Shown: positions 25,914-35,670, numbered from the stretch's first letter. The stretch is DNA of 64,000 bases from CAYJPV01 sp964396055 (GCA_964396055.1 CAYNDV010000005.1:1-64000); one strand, 5' to 3'. A program made the numbers and translations. The notes: a model not told the origin generated them from the letters alone.

Positions 25914-27490
25914 ACGTCGTCCGGGACGTCGCCTCGTGCCTCGGGATCGAGGACTCGGGCGTGGTGGTCGGCCGCGACGGTGAACTCGTCGCGGCGGTGC
26001 CGGCAGACCGGCTGCCGGCCGTCGCCGACGCGGTGGCCGCGCGGTTCGAGGCCCGCTTGCTGACGCTGTTCGCGACGGACGACCGCCGCGAGGACGGCGT
26101 GTTCCGGGTGCACCACGTGTGGTCGCTGCGGCAGGCCCGGACCTGGCTTCGCGTCGTGGCTGCGGTGCGTGAGGCGGAGCCGGCCTTCCCGTCGATTGCC
26201 GCGGCGTTTCCCGCGGCGAACTGGTTCGAACGGGAAGTCATGGACCTGTTCGGTCTCAAGCCGGAGGGGCACCCGAACCCGGCCCGTGTCGCGCTCCACG
26301 ACGACTGGCCCGACGGCGCGTGGGCGCTCCGCAAGGATTTCGCCGATTCGTCGGTCGTGCCCCGCGTCGAGGGGACCTTCCACCCCTTCAGGCCGGTGAC
26401 GGGCGAAGGGGTCTTCCACGTGCCCGTCGGCCCGGTGCACGCCGGGATCATCGAGCCGGGGCTCTTCCGGTTCGGTGTCGCCGGCGAACCGGTGCTCTAC
26501 CTGCAGGTGCGGCTGTTCTACACCCACAAGGGGATCGAGAAACGCTTCGAGCGGCTGCCCTGGCGCCACGGGCTCCGCCTGGCCGAGTCGATCTCCGGCG
26601 ACACGGCCGTCGGCCATGCGCTGGCCTACGCCCATGCCGTCGAGCGGCTCGCGGGCCTCGAGGTCCCGCCGCGCGCGGCCGCCATCCGGACGGTGCTGCT
26701 CGAACTGGAGCGGCTCTACAACCACACCGCCGACATCGGCGCGATCGCGACCGACGTCGCCTTCATCGTGGCCGCCAGCCGCTTCCAGGCCCTGCGCGAA
26801 GGCCTGCTCCGGCTCAACGAGCAGACGTTCGGGACGCGCCTGCTCCGGGGGAGCGTCGCCATCGGAGGCGTCGCCCGCGACCTGTCCACGCGGGCGGCGG
26901 ACGAGGTGCTCCGGCACGTGGACGGGTTCCAGCGCGCGTTCGACGACCTGATTGCCCTGCTGATCGACGCGGGGTCGTTCACCGACCGGATCGACGGCAC
27001 GGGCATCCTGCCGAGCCAGGCGGCTCGCGACCTCGGGGTGGTCGGCCTCGCGGCCCGGGCATCGGGCATCGAGGGAGACCTTCGCCAGGACCACCCGCAC
27101 GACGCGTACGCCGGGCTGACCTTCAGCGTGCCCGTCGAGCAGGGCGGCGACGTGCGGGCCCGCCTGATGGTCCGGGCGAGGGAGGTCGGGCAGTCGATCG
27201 GCATCCTGCGAGACGTCGCGTCGGGTCTCCCCGAGACGCCGATCTGCGCCGACGTGCCGCCGACGCTTCCGGCGCACCAGTCTGCTCTCGGATGGGCGGA
27301 GGCGTGGCGCGGTCCCGTAATCCACTGGGCCGCGACCGACGCCCAGGGCCGCCTCGCACGGGTCAAGGTGACCGATCCCAGCACGCTGAACTGGCCGGGG
27401 CTCGTGCTGGCCGTGCCGGGCAACATCGTCCCGGACTTTCCCGTGATCAACAAGAGCTTCAACCTGTCGTACTCCGGGAACGACCGATGA
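25910..27490 (+). CDS. Ehr-type large subunit: NuoC-NuoD/HyfG-like fusion lacking the NiFe cysteines
   Basis: 526 residues. Residues 1-150 are NuoC-like (NWFEREVMDLFGLKPEGHPNP) and the rest NuoD/HyfG-like (GIIEPGLFRFGVAGEPVLYLQVRLFYTHKGIEKRFE). In active group-4 hydrogenases two CxxC pairs hold the NiFe site. Here the first is ESISGDTAVGH (Ser229 and Thr232 in place of Cys) and the second, NLSYSGNDR, has Ser520 and Gly523. The chain ends at once after this motif, so it also lacks the C-terminal extension removed by hydrogenase maturation proteases, and no hyp genes are in the window. The subunit cannot bind NiFe; it matches the energy-converting hydrogenase-related (Ehr) complexes, whose substrate is unknown. 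Confidence 0.9.
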   Translation: MNVVRDVASCLGIEDSGVVVGRDGELVAAVPADRLPAVADAVAARFEARLLTLFATDDRREDGVFRVHHVWSLRQARTWLRVVAAVREAEPAFPSIAAAFPAANWFEREVMDLFGLKPEGHPNPARVALHDDWPDGAWALRKDFADSSVVPRVEGTFHPFRPVTGEGVFHVPVGPVHAGIIEPGLFRFGVAGEPVLYLQVRLFYTHKGIEKRFERLPWRHGLRLAESISGDTAVGHALAYAHAVERLAGLEVPPRAAAIRTVLLELERLYNHTADIGAIATDVAFIVAASRFQALREGLLRLNEQTFGTRLLRGSVAIGGVARDLSTRAADEVLRHVDGFQRAFDDLIALLIDAGSFTDRIDGTGILPSQAARDLGVVGLAARASGIEGDLRQDHPHDAYAGLTFSVPVEQGGDVRARLMVRAREVGQSIGILRDVASGLPETPICADVPPTLPAHQSALGWAEAWRGPVIHWAATDAQGRLARVKVTDPSTLNWPGLVLAVPGNIVPDFPVINKSFNLSYSGNDR

Positions 27491-27506
27491 TGCAGGAGCC
27501 GCCTCG

Positions 27507-28346
27507 ATGCTCACGATCCTGAGCCACAGCCTGCGGACCGGGCGCCTGACGGAGGTCAACCCGTTCGAGGCGCGCCCGCCGTTCGGATTCCCGGTCATCG
27601 ACTTCTCGAGGTGCACCGCGTGCCGCGCCTGCGTCGATGCCTGTCCCACCGGGGCGATCCGGCTGACGGCCGGCGGAGCGGACCGCCAGGTGCTCGCCCT
27701 GTCCTGGGCCGCGTGCACTCAGTGCCGGGACTGTCTCCCCGCCTGCCCGGAGCGGGCGATTGCCGACGGCGCCCAGGGCGACGTGACCGCCTTGACGAAG
27801 GCGCAACTCGGGCATGCCGCCGCGTTTCGTCTCGACGCGGCGACGGGACGGGGGCATCTGCTGGAGGTCGTGGCTCAGGACGGACCCAGCCCGGCCGAAA
27901 GCGCACGCCAGTTGCGCGAGCGGGTGCACAACCGCCTCGGGCGGTCGCTGCACGTGCGGCAGGTGGACGCGGGCAGCTGCAACGGGTGCGAGCTGGAGAT
28001 CGCCGCGACCGGCAATCCCCTGTACGACCTCGAACGGTTCGGCATTCACTTCGTCGCCAGCCCCCGGCACGCCGATGTGCTGCTCGTGACCGGGCCCGTC
28101 ACCCGCAACATGGAGTCCGCCCTGCGCGCCACGTACGAGGCCACGCCGGAGCCCCGCGTGGTGGTGGCGGTGGGCGCGTGCGGGTGCAGCGGCGGGATCT
28201 TCGGCGACGACACCTATGCGTCACGGGGCGGGGTCGACCGGATCGTGCCGTGTGACGTGTTCGTGCCCGGCTGTCCGCCCCGCCCGCAGGCCATTCTGCA
28301 GGGGCTGCTGGTCGCGATGGGCCTCCGGGAACCGGTCGCGGGCTGA
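27507..28346 (+). CDS. fused ferredoxin (HyfH/NuoI-like) and NuoB/HyfI-like subunit
   Basis: 279 residues. Residues 30-85 hold two 4Fe-4S motifs (CTACRACVDACP and CTQCRDCLPACP). Residues 135-275 are a NuoB/small-hydrogenase domain with CNGCELE, GACGCSGG and PGCPPRP, which supply the ligands of the cluster next to the active site. In hydrogenase-4 these are separate genes (hyfH, hyfI). The short linker and continuous frame indicate a real fusion. Start ATG at 27507, 16 bases after the large subunit, last gene of the operon. The clusters are intact although the neighbouring NiFe site is lost, so electron transfer is expected to persist. Confidence 0.9.
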   Translation: MLTILSHSLRTGRLTEVNPFEARPPFGFPVIDFSRCTACRACVDACPTGAIRLTAGGADRQVLALSWAACTQCRDCLPACPERAIADGAQGDVTALTKAQLGHAAAFRLDAATGRGHLLEVVAQDGPSPAESARQLRERVHNRLGRSLHVRQVDAGSCNGCELEIAATGNPLYDLERFGIHFVASPRHADVLLVTGPVTRNMESALRATYEATPEPRVVVAVGACGCSGGIFGDDTYASRGGVDRIVPCDVFVPGCPPRPQAILQGLLVAMGLREPVAG

Positions 28347-28361
28347 GGCCGGGCGCCGGGC

Positions 28362-30428
28362 TCAGCGCACCAGCGGCAGCTCGACGAAGCTCGCCTGGCC
28401 GGGGGCGTGGAAGATCCGCTGCTCGGCCGCCCGATAGTCGCCGGGCTTCGCCCAGAAGATGCTCGGCACGAACGTCTGCGGATTGCGGTCGTAGAGCGGG
28501 AACCAGCTCGACTGGATCTGCACCATGATGCGGTGGCCCGGCAGGAAGACATGGTTCGCCGTCGGCAGCGCGAACCGGTACGCCAGCGCCTTCCCGGCCT
28601 CGATCGCCCGCGGCGTCTCGAAGCTCTCGCGGTACCGGCCGCGGAAGATGTCGGCCGACACCATCAGCTGGTATCCGCCCAGGTGCGTCTGCCCCGGCAC
28701 CTCGTCGGGGAAGACGTCGATCAGCTTCACCACCCAATCGGCGTCGGTCCCGCTCGTCGAGGCGATGAGGTTCGCGACCGGCTCGCCGCTGATCTTGACC
28801 GGCGCGGTCAGCACGTCCGACACGAAGGCGACGACGTCGGGCCGGCCCGAAGCTTCGCGCTGATCGTCCACGAGCCAGCGCCACCAGGACAACGCGTCGG
28901 TGTAGCCGGTCGGGCGGATCGGCCGCGCGCGGAACGGCACCGGTTTCGCCGGGTCCGAGACGTACGCCTCGAAGAGTGCGTCGCCGGCCTTCGGCTCCGT
29001 GAAGCTGAGCTTCAGCTTCGCGTTGAGGTACAACGGCGTCGCGCTCACCGTGCAGCCGCTGGCGCAGCCCGCCGGCCACGACGACAGGCGGCGCCACCGG
29101 TTCGTCCCCGTTTCGAACGCCGTGACCGGCGCCACGTCCATCGCCGGCTCCCCGTCCTTCAGGAAGTGATCGAGGAACGGCCGCAGGATCTCCTGCCGGA
29201 AGTAGAGCGACGTGTCGCTGCCGAACTTCAGCGCCCCGAGGCGGCTGCCGTCCTCGAGCTGCTGGCCGTGGTACCAGGGCCCCAGCACCAGGAAGACGCG
29301 GTCGTTGCGCGTGTCCTTCGGCTCGATGGCCTTGTAGACGGCGATGTCGCCGTAGATGTCCTCCTGGTCCCACAGGCCGTGGACCAGCAGCACCGGCACC
29401 TGCAGCGGCAGCGCGGCCAGGATTCGGTCCACGGCCTGGTCGCGCCAGAAGGCGTCGTACGACGGGTGCGCGAGGATCTTGTTCCAGAAGCCGACCTGCT
29501 CCAATCCGCGCCGCCGTCCCAGCTCGCCCGCCGAACCCGCCTGCAGGTAGGTGTCGTAGTCGTCGTAGTGGGTGGACCACCATGGCGCGTCGTTCGCCCG
29601 CGTCGCTCCCTGCTCGTAGATGTACGGCAGGTTCTGCTGGCGGAACGCGCCGTTGTGGAACCAGTCGTCACCCATCCACCCGTCCACCATCGGGTTCATC
29701 GGCACCGAGACCTTCAGGGCCGGGTGCGGGTTGACCAGCGCCATCAGCGGCAGGAACCCGTCGTAGGAGGTCCCGAGAATCCCCACGCGGCCGTTGGACT
29801 CGGGGACGTGCGTCACCAGCCAGTCGATGGTGTCATACGTGTCGGTGGCGTGATCGACGTCCGTCGGGTTCTGCGGCCCGCGCAGCGGGCGGTTCATCAC
29901 GTAGTCGCCCTCCGACCCGTACTTGCCGCGGATGTCCTGCACCACCCGGATGTAGCCGCCCGGCACGATCACGTCGGTGGGGTTGTCGTAGCTGGCCAGC
30001 GCGTCGCCGGCACCCTCGGGCCCCGACAGCACCGATCCGAGATGCGCGCTGTTCAGCTTGCCTGTCAGCGCGGCCGCGCTGTACGGCGTGCGCGTCAGGA
30101 GCATCGGCGCGCGCCGGGCGCCCTTCGGCACGAGGATGACGGTGTGCAGTTTCACGCCGTCGCGCATCGGGATCATGACGACGCGGCGTTCGTGATCGAA
30201 CCGGTCGTCGGTCACTGTCAACTGCGCGGGCGTCTCGCTCGGCAGCCCGGCCGTGCCGGGCTTCTGCGCCGCCTGGGCAGCCGGCGCCGGGGGTGCCGCC
30301 TGCACGGCGTGGACGGGCGGGGCCAGCCTCACTCCGCCCACGGCGGCGAGGGCCACCACGGCCAGGGCGCCTGTGCCGCGCCGCCACCCCGAACCGTTCC
30401 ACCGCTTCCGTGCGCATGCCTGCATCAT
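28362..30428 (-). CDS. exported CocE/NonD family serine hydrolase (peptidase S15-like)
   Basis: 688 residues. A signal peptide (GALAVVALAAVGGVRLAPPVHA) precedes an alpha/beta-hydrolase domain with the nucleophile elbow GILGTSYDGFLPL. The C-terminal jelly-roll has FLPGHRIMVQIQSSWFPLYDRNPQ, the usual CocE/NonD ending. The family hydrolyses acyl-ester or X-Pro peptide substrates; the exact substrate is unknown. GGGGAGGA lies seven bases before the ATG at 30428. It converges with the Ehr operon, with a 15-base gap and no strong terminator. Confidence 0.92.
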   Translation of the reverse strand: MMQACARKRWNGSGWRRGTGALAVVALAAVGGVRLAPPVHAVQAAPPAPAAQAAQKPGTAGLPSETPAQLTVTDDRFDHERRVVMIPMRDGVKLHTVILVPKGARRAPMLLTRTPYSAAALTGKLNSAHLGSVLSGPEGAGDALASYDNPTDVIVPGGYIRVVQDIRGKYGSEGDYVMNRPLRGPQNPTDVDHATDTYDTIDWLVTHVPESNGRVGILGTSYDGFLPLMALVNPHPALKVSVPMNPMVDGWMGDDWFHNGAFRQQNLPYIYEQGATRANDAPWWSTHYDDYDTYLQAGSAGELGRRRGLEQVGFWNKILAHPSYDAFWRDQAVDRILAALPLQVPVLLVHGLWDQEDIYGDIAVYKAIEPKDTRNDRVFLVLGPWYHGQQLEDGSRLGALKFGSDTSLYFRQEILRPFLDHFLKDGEPAMDVAPVTAFETGTNRWRRLSSWPAGCASGCTVSATPLYLNAKLKLSFTEPKAGDALFEAYVSDPAKPVPFRARPIRPTGYTDALSWWRWLVDDQREASGRPDVVAFVSDVLTAPVKISGEPVANLIASTSGTDADWVVKLIDVFPDEVPGQTHLGGYQLMVSADIFRGRYRESFETPRAIEAGKALAYRFALPTANHVFLPGHRIMVQIQSSWFPLYDRNPQTFVPSIFWAKPGDYRAAEQRIFHAPGQASFVELPLVR

Positions 30429-30493
30429 GGGTCGTCCTCCCCGTGCGACAGGCGACGGGTCCGCCCGCCGGCTGTGTTCGATGGGTCCGGTGC

Positions 30494-30522
30494 ATTCTGC
30501 CCGAGCCCCGATGGGACCGCAA
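30494..30522 (-). promoter_or_regulatory. promoter of the CocE/NonD gene
   Basis: On the minus strand: -35 TTGCGG (30522-30517), 17-base spacer, -10 CAGAAT (30499-30494). Leader of about 60 bases. Confidence 0.4.
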
Positions 30523-30581
30523 CCCGGGCACGACAGGCACCCCGTCGTGCTGGCACATGGAGTTTCGCAGCCCCGTCCATC

Positions 30582-30587
30582 TATAAT
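30582..30587 (+). promoter_or_regulatory. -10 element for the VPS10/BNR gene
   Basis: Perfect TATAAT in a 242-base divergent spacer, about 84 bases before the start at 30671. No good -35 at 16-18 bases. Divergent from the CocE/NonD promoter. Confidence 0.45.
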
Positions 30588-30670
30588 CGCCGGGGCTCAC
30601 CGGCGCGGCAGCGTCCGTCGCCGGCCACTCGACGCAGGCGGTCTGGGTTCTCCATGGCTTCGGGGTCGAC

Positions 30671-33600
30671 ATGATCAAGACACTCTCGCTGTCCGTTGTG
30701 CTCTGTCTCTGCGTGTTCACCGTCACCGCGCACGTCGCGCCGCCGGCGGCCGCGGACCTGAATGGCTTCTTCGCACCCCTGAAGTGGCGCTCCATCGGGC
30801 CCTTCCGCGGCGGGCGCTCCGTCGCGGCCACCGGCGTCGTCGGCGACCCGGACACCTACTACATGGGCACGACCGGCGGCGGGCTGTGGAAGACCGACAA
30901 CCGGGGCCTCACCTGGCGCAACATCTCGGACGGCTATTTCAAGACCAGCACGGTCGGGGCCGTCGCCGTGGCCGACAGCGATCGCAACGTCGTGTATGTC
31001 GGCATGGGCGAGCATGCGGTGCGTGGCGTCATGACGCACAGCGGCGACGGCGTGTACCGGTCCACCGACGCGGGCAAGACATGGAAACACGTGGGCCTGG
31101 CCGAGACGCGGCACATTGCCCGGATCGTGGTGCACCCGAAGGACCCTGACACGGTGCTGGTGGCCGCCCAGGGCGCGCTCTACGGCCCGTCCGCGCAACG
31201 GGGCATCTACAAGTCCACCGACGGCGGCGCCACGTGGAAGCACGTCCTGTCGGTGAACGACAAGACCGGTGCCGCCGAGTTGTCGATGGACGCGACCAAT
31301 CCGCGAATCCTGTACGCCGCCATGTGGGAGCACGGCCGCCTGCCCTGGCAGGTCATCAGCGGCGGGCCCGGCAGCGGCCTCTACAAGTCGACCGACACCG
31401 GCGACACCTGGGAGAAGATGACGGACGGCCTGCCCACCGAGATGGGCAAGATGGCAATCGCCGTCAGCCGCTCCGCTCCCGACACCGTCTACGCGTTGAT
31501 CGAAAGCGACTCCAAGAAGGACGACCGCGGCCTGTACGTCTCGACCAACGCGGGCAAGAAGTGGACGCAGGTCACGAGCGATCCGCGGCTGATCCAGCGG
31601 GCGTGGTACTACACCGAGCTGTACGTCGACCCCGGGGACGAACGCACGCTCTACGTGCTCAGCGCTCCCGCCCTGCGATCGACCGACGGCGGCAAGACCT
31701 GGCAGGCCCTGTCCGGCACCCACGGCGACTACCACGACATGTGGATCAACCCGGACAATCCGCGCAACTTCGTCATCGCGAACGACGGCGGCGCCGACGT
31801 CACCTTCGACGGGGGCCGGAGCTGGAGCGGGCAGGCGACGCAACCCACGGCGCAGTTCTACCGGATCAACGTGGACAACCGGTTCCCGTACCGCATCTAC
31901 GGCGGGCAGCAGGACAACACGTCCGTCGTCATCGCCAGCCGCGAACTCGGCAGCGGCGGCATCACCACCGCCAGCTGGAAGGCGTCGGCCGGCGGCGAGA
32001 GCGCGTTCCTCGCCTTCGATCCCGACCATCCCCGCTACGTCATGGGTGGCAGCTACCAGGGCACCATCGAGGTGATCGACACGGAGGCGACGGCCGGTAC
32101 CAACATCATGGCGGCGCCCATTCAGTACCTCGGCATGGACGCCAAGGACATGAAGTACCGGTTCAACTGGAACGCGCCCATCATCTGGAGCCGCCACGAG
32201 CCCAACACGTTCTACCACGGCGCGCAGGTCCTGCTGAAGACGGCGGACATGGGGAAGACCTGGAAGGAGGTGTCGCCGGACCTCACCCGGAATGAGAAAG
32301 CGAAGCAGGGCACGCCGGGTGTCCCGTACACCAACGAGGCCGTCGGCGCCGAGAACTACGGCACCCTCGCCTACGTGGTCGAGTCGCCGCACGAGAAGGG
32401 CGTCATCTGGACGGGCAGCGACGACGGGCTGGTGCAGCTCACGCGCGACGGCGGCGCGACGTGGACGAACGTGACGCCAAAGGGCCTTGCCGAGTGCCTG
32501 GTGAATGCCATCGAGGTCTCGCCCCACGACAAGGCGACGGCCTACATCGCCACCACGCGCTACAAGTTCGACGATCACGCGCCGGGGCTGTACAAGACCA
32601 CGAACTACGGCGCCACGTGGACGAAGATCGACCGCGGCATTCCCGCCGGCGCCTTCACCCGGGTCGTGCGCGAAGACGAGGTGCGGCGCGACCTGCTCTT
32701 TGCCGGCACCGAGCTCGGCGTGTTCCTTTCCTGGAACGGCGGGCGGGACTGGTCGGCGTTCCAGTTGAACCTGCCGAACACGCCGATCACCGATCTGCGC
32801 ATCCACCAGGGCAACCTGATCGCGGCGACGTCCGGGCGGTCGTTCTGGATCCTGGACGATCTCGCACTCGTCCGCCAGTACGCGACCGACACGCCGGAGT
32901 TCTTCGCCTATCGCCCGGGTGACGCGTACCTGACCAACAGCGGCAGCGACCTCAACGAACCCGACGAGGACTTCACCGGGGCCCACCCCACGCGCGGCGT
33001 GAACCCCGCAAGCGGCATCGTGCTCTACTACCGGCTCCCCGAGTTGAAGAAGGACGACGAAGTCACGCTCGAGGTCACCGATGCGGCCGGCGACGTCGTC
33101 CGGTCGTTCTCGTCGAAGAAGGACGCGTCGTTCAAGAAGTGGGACGGGGGACCCGGCGCAGAGCCCGTGCTGCCGGCGAAGAAGGGGCTGAACCGGTTCG
33201 TCTGGGATCTCCGGTATCCGACGATCCCTGGCGTGCCCGACGTGTACATCGAGGCCAGCTACCGCGGCCACAAGGCCATCCCGGGCGCCTATCGCTTCAC
33301 GCTGAAGGTCGGCGGCACACAGGTGCAGACCGACGCCCGGATCCTGCCCAACCCGCTCTATCCGGCCGGTGCCGCGGCCTACGACGAGTATCACGCCGTG
33401 ATGACGGCCATGGAGCGTGACGTAACGGCCATGCACCGCCTCGTGAACCGGCTGTACGGGCAGCAGCAGCAGCTCGAGGCGATTCTCGCGGCCCTGCCAG
33501 CCGGCGACCAGTACGCGGCGGTCCGGCGCGACGGCCAGGCCCTGATGGAGAAGCTCAAGGCCTGGGACGCCGACATGATCCAGCGGCGCACCCGGGCGTA

Positions 33601-33832
33601 CGACGACGTGGAGAACTACCCGAACAAGTTCACCGCCAACTACCTGTTTCTCATCAACCAGGCGGAGAGCGACCTGCCCCGCGTCAACCAGCCCGCGCGC
33701 GATCGGCTCGCACAGCTGAACGCCGAGTGGGCGACACTCAAGGCGCGGGGGGACAAGATGAGCGCCGAGGACATCCCGGCTCTGAACAAGCAGTTGTGGG
33801 AACTGGGCGTCGGCGCCATCTGGCAGAAGTAG
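30671..33832 (+). CDS. secreted VPS10/sortilin-like BNR-repeat protein
   Basis: 1,053 residues with a signal peptide (LSVVLCLCVFTVTAHVAPPAAA). The propeller starts with KWRSIGPFRGGRSVAATGV and has repeated Asp-box turns: WKTDNRGLTWRN, YRSTDAGKTWKH, YKSTDGGATWKH, YKSTDTGDTWEK, LKTADMGKTWKE and YKTTNYGATWTK. A C-terminal region of about 250 residues (from LKKDDEVTLEVTDAAGDVVRSF) is a FlgD-like beta domain followed by a helical end. Large paralogous families of this kind are typical of Acidobacteria; they are often labelled glycosyl hydrolases, but no catalytic residues can be shown here. Alone in its transcript. Confidence 0.88.
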   Translation: MIKTLSLSVVLCLCVFTVTAHVAPPAAADLNGFFAPLKWRSIGPFRGGRSVAATGVVGDPDTYYMGTTGGGLWKTDNRGLTWRNISDGYFKTSTVGAVAVADSDRNVVYVGMGEHAVRGVMTHSGDGVYRSTDAGKTWKHVGLAETRHIARIVVHPKDPDTVLVAAQGALYGPSAQRGIYKSTDGGATWKHVLSVNDKTGAAELSMDATNPRILYAAMWEHGRLPWQVISGGPGSGLYKSTDTGDTWEKMTDGLPTEMGKMAIAVSRSAPDTVYALIESDSKKDDRGLYVSTNAGKKWTQVTSDPRLIQRAWYYTELYVDPGDERTLYVLSAPALRSTDGGKTWQALSGTHGDYHDMWINPDNPRNFVIANDGGADVTFDGGRSWSGQATQPTAQFYRINVDNRFPYRIYGGQQDNTSVVIASRELGSGGITTASWKASAGGESAFLAFDPDHPRYVMGGSYQGTIEVIDTEATAGTNIMAAPIQYLGMDAKDMKYRFNWNAPIIWSRHEPNTFYHGAQVLLKTADMGKTWKEVSPDLTRNEKAKQGTPGVPYTNEAVGAENYGTLAYVVESPHEKGVIWTGSDDGLVQLTRDGGATWTNVTPKGLAECLVNAIEVSPHDKATAYIATTRYKFDDHAPGLYKTTNYGATWTKIDRGIPAGAFTRVVREDEVRRDLLFAGTELGVFLSWNGGRDWSAFQLNLPNTPITDLRIHQGNLIAATSGRSFWILDDLALVRQYATDTPEFFAYRPGDAYLTNSGSDLNEPDEDFTGAHPTRGVNPASGIVLYYRLPELKKDDEVTLEVTDAAGDVVRSFSSKKDASFKKWDGGPGAEPVLPAKKGLNRFVWDLRYPTIPGVPDVYIEASYRGHKAIPGAYRFTLKVGGTQVQTDARILPNPLYPAGAAAYDEYHAVMTAMERDVTAMHRLVNRLYGQQQQLEAILAALPAGDQYAAVRRDGQALMEKLKAWDADMIQRRTRAYDDVENYPNKFTANYLFLINQAESDLPRVNQPARDRLAQLNAEWATLKARGDKMSAEDIPALNKQLWELGVGAIWQK

Positions 33833-33847
33833 CCGCCCGGGTGGTGT

Positions 33848-35317
33848 TCAGGAGGCCGCGTCGGCTCCAACCAGGAGTTCCCGTGCCGTCCGGAACGAGT
33901 CATCCTCGGAGAGCAGCAGCACGCGGTCTCCTGCCTCCAGGACCGTGCCGCCCTGCGGCATGACGACCTGACCGTTCCGGTAGACGAGCACGAGCAGGAC
34001 GCCCGACGGCAGCCCGAGGCTCACCACGCTGCGCCCCACCGCCGGGGCGTGCTCGACGATTGTCACCTGACGCAGGCCGTGCCCTTCGTCGCCGGTGATG
34101 ATCGTGTCGAACGTATAGCGGTCGTTCGCCGTGGCGGGCACCTCGACGCCGAGGCGTCTCGCGGCCACGGGAATCGTGGTCCCCTGGGCCAGCACCGAGA
34201 GCAGCACGACGAAGAAGACCACGTTGAAGATGGTCTCCGCGCCCTCGATCCCGGCCACCACGGGGAAGGTCGCCAGGATGATCGGCGTGGCGCCGCGCAG
34301 GCCGACCCACGACACGAAGGCGATCTCCTTCATGGACACCCGGAATGGCCCCAGCGTCAGGAGCACGGCCACCGGCCGCGCGATGAGCATCAGCACCGCC
34401 GCGACGAGGACGGCCTGGCCGGCCACCGGGACGAGGTGCGAGGGGAACACCAGGAGCCCCATCAGGACGAACATCGAGATCTGCATGAGCCACGCGATCG
34501 CGTCGTGGAACCGCAGGAGGCTGCGTTTGTGCAGGAACTCCGCGTTGGCGATCGTGAGGCCGGCCACGTAGGTCGCCACGAACCCGCTGCCGCCGAGCCA
34601 CGCCGTGCCCTCGTAGGTGAGCAGGACGAACGCGATCGTCAGGACGGGATAGAGCCCGTCGTACTCCAGGTGCAGCCGGTTGATCAGGACCACCGCCCCG
34701 CGGGCGAGGACCCACCCGGCGACCAGCCCGACCCCCATCTGCACGACGAACAACTGGACGAGATCGGTCACCCCGCTGGCCGTTCCCTGGATGAGGGCAA
34801 TCATGCCCACCGTCAGGAAGACCGCCGCCGGATCGTTGCTCCCGGACTCGAGTTCGAGCAGGTGGCGCAGGCGCGGGACGATGGCCACGCCCCGGGATCG
34901 CAGAATCGAGAAGACCGCAGCGGCGTCCGTCGAGGCGATGATGGAGCCCAGGAGCATGCCGTGCAGGAGCGGCATCCCGATGATAAACGCCGCGAGCGCC
35001 CCGAGGACGGTGGCGCTCAGGAGCACGGCGACCGTGGCCAGCGCCACGCCGGGCACCAGCACCCGGCGGATGTCGTGCCAGGCGGTGCCGGCGCCGCCGC
35101 TGAACAAGATGAACGCCAGCGCCACGATGCCGTACCGCTGCGCCAGGGCGAAATCCTCGAAGTCGACGCCCAGCAGCCCCTCTGATCCCGCCAGCATGCC
35201 GACGCCGAGGAAGAGCAGCAGGCTGGGCACACCGATGCGCGACGAGGTCTTGCTCAGCAGGACACCCGCCAGCAGCAGCACGGCTGCCAGCACGATCATG
35301 GGATCTGCACTCAGCAT
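33848..35317 (-). CDS. CPA1-family cation/proton antiporter with C-terminal TrkA-C domain (NhaP2-like)
   Basis: 489 residues. About 12 helices make the Na+/H+ exchanger domain; IIASTDAAAVFSILRSRG and LELESGSNDPAAVFL hold the acidic ion-binding residues of CPA1 antiporters. Residues 400-480 form a soluble TrkA-C (RCK_C) domain, ITGDEGHGLRQVTIVEHAPAVGRSV, which usually binds a regulatory ligand. K+/H+ or Na+/H+ exchange is expected, as in NhaP2/CvrA proteins. It converges with the VPS10/BNR gene at a 15-base gap. Start ATG at 35317; the ribosome-binding site is weak. Confidence 0.88.
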   Translation of the reverse strand: MLSADPMIVLAAVLLLAGVLLSKTSSRIGVPSLLLFLGVGMLAGSEGLLGVDFEDFALAQRYGIVALAFILFSGGAGTAWHDIRRVLVPGVALATVAVLLSATVLGALAAFIIGMPLLHGMLLGSIIASTDAAAVFSILRSRGVAIVPRLRHLLELESGSNDPAAVFLTVGMIALIQGTASGVTDLVQLFVVQMGVGLVAGWVLARGAVVLINRLHLEYDGLYPVLTIAFVLLTYEGTAWLGGSGFVATYVAGLTIANAEFLHKRSLLRFHDAIAWLMQISMFVLMGLLVFPSHLVPVAGQAVLVAAVLMLIARPVAVLLTLGPFRVSMKEIAFVSWVGLRGATPIILATFPVVAGIEGAETIFNVVFFVVLLSVLAQGTTIPVAARRLGVEVPATANDRYTFDTIITGDEGHGLRQVTIVEHAPAVGRSVVSLGLPSGVLLVLVYRNGQVVMPQGGTVLEAGDRVLLLSEDDSFRTARELLVGADAAS

Positions 35318-35670
35318 GGGTACCCGGCCTTCGGCGGGGGCCGCCTGCGCCGTCCACGGCTATGATCCCACGAATCACGCCGGCGCGCGCGGCCGTCCAG
35401 CCTCACGCGCCCCGCAGCGCGTCGAGCATCGCGACGATGTTCTCCGGGGGCACGTCCGCCTGGAACCAGGTCCACGAGCAGCGTCTCCATGCCCCGCACC
35501 CGCTGGGCTATCTCGAAGATGCCGGCACGGACGCCCTTGATCATCACGACGGTCCCGTTCGTCATCGCGGCGTCCACTCATCTCGTGGCGCTTGCGATGA
35601 TCCACCTGCTCCTGCCCAGGCTCGAGCCGATGACGCTCGACCGGGCCTGAGAATCCTGACGCACGTGTCG
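35318..35670. other. 353-base intergenic stretch with a possible decayed reading frame
   Basis: No intact gene. On the minus strand a short frame beginning near 35565 (MTNGTVVMIKGVRAGIFEIA, to about 35450) has normal-looking composition. In a different frame, bases about 35462-35403 read WFQADVPPENIVAMLDALR and then stop. The two could be halves of one small protein split by a frameshift, lying just downstream of the ASKHA gene. Family unknown; this may also be chance in high-GC DNA. Confidence 0.25.

Noticed and set aside
20723..28346. Functional hydrogenase-4 / formate hydrogenlyase operon
   Set aside because: The large subunit lacks all four NiFe ligands and the cleavable tail, and there are no maturation or formate dehydrogenase genes.
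30671..33832. Sialidase or other glycosyl hydrolase
   Set aside because: Asp-box propeller turns are shared by many non-enzymatic VPS10/YCF48-like proteins; no catalytic residues identified.
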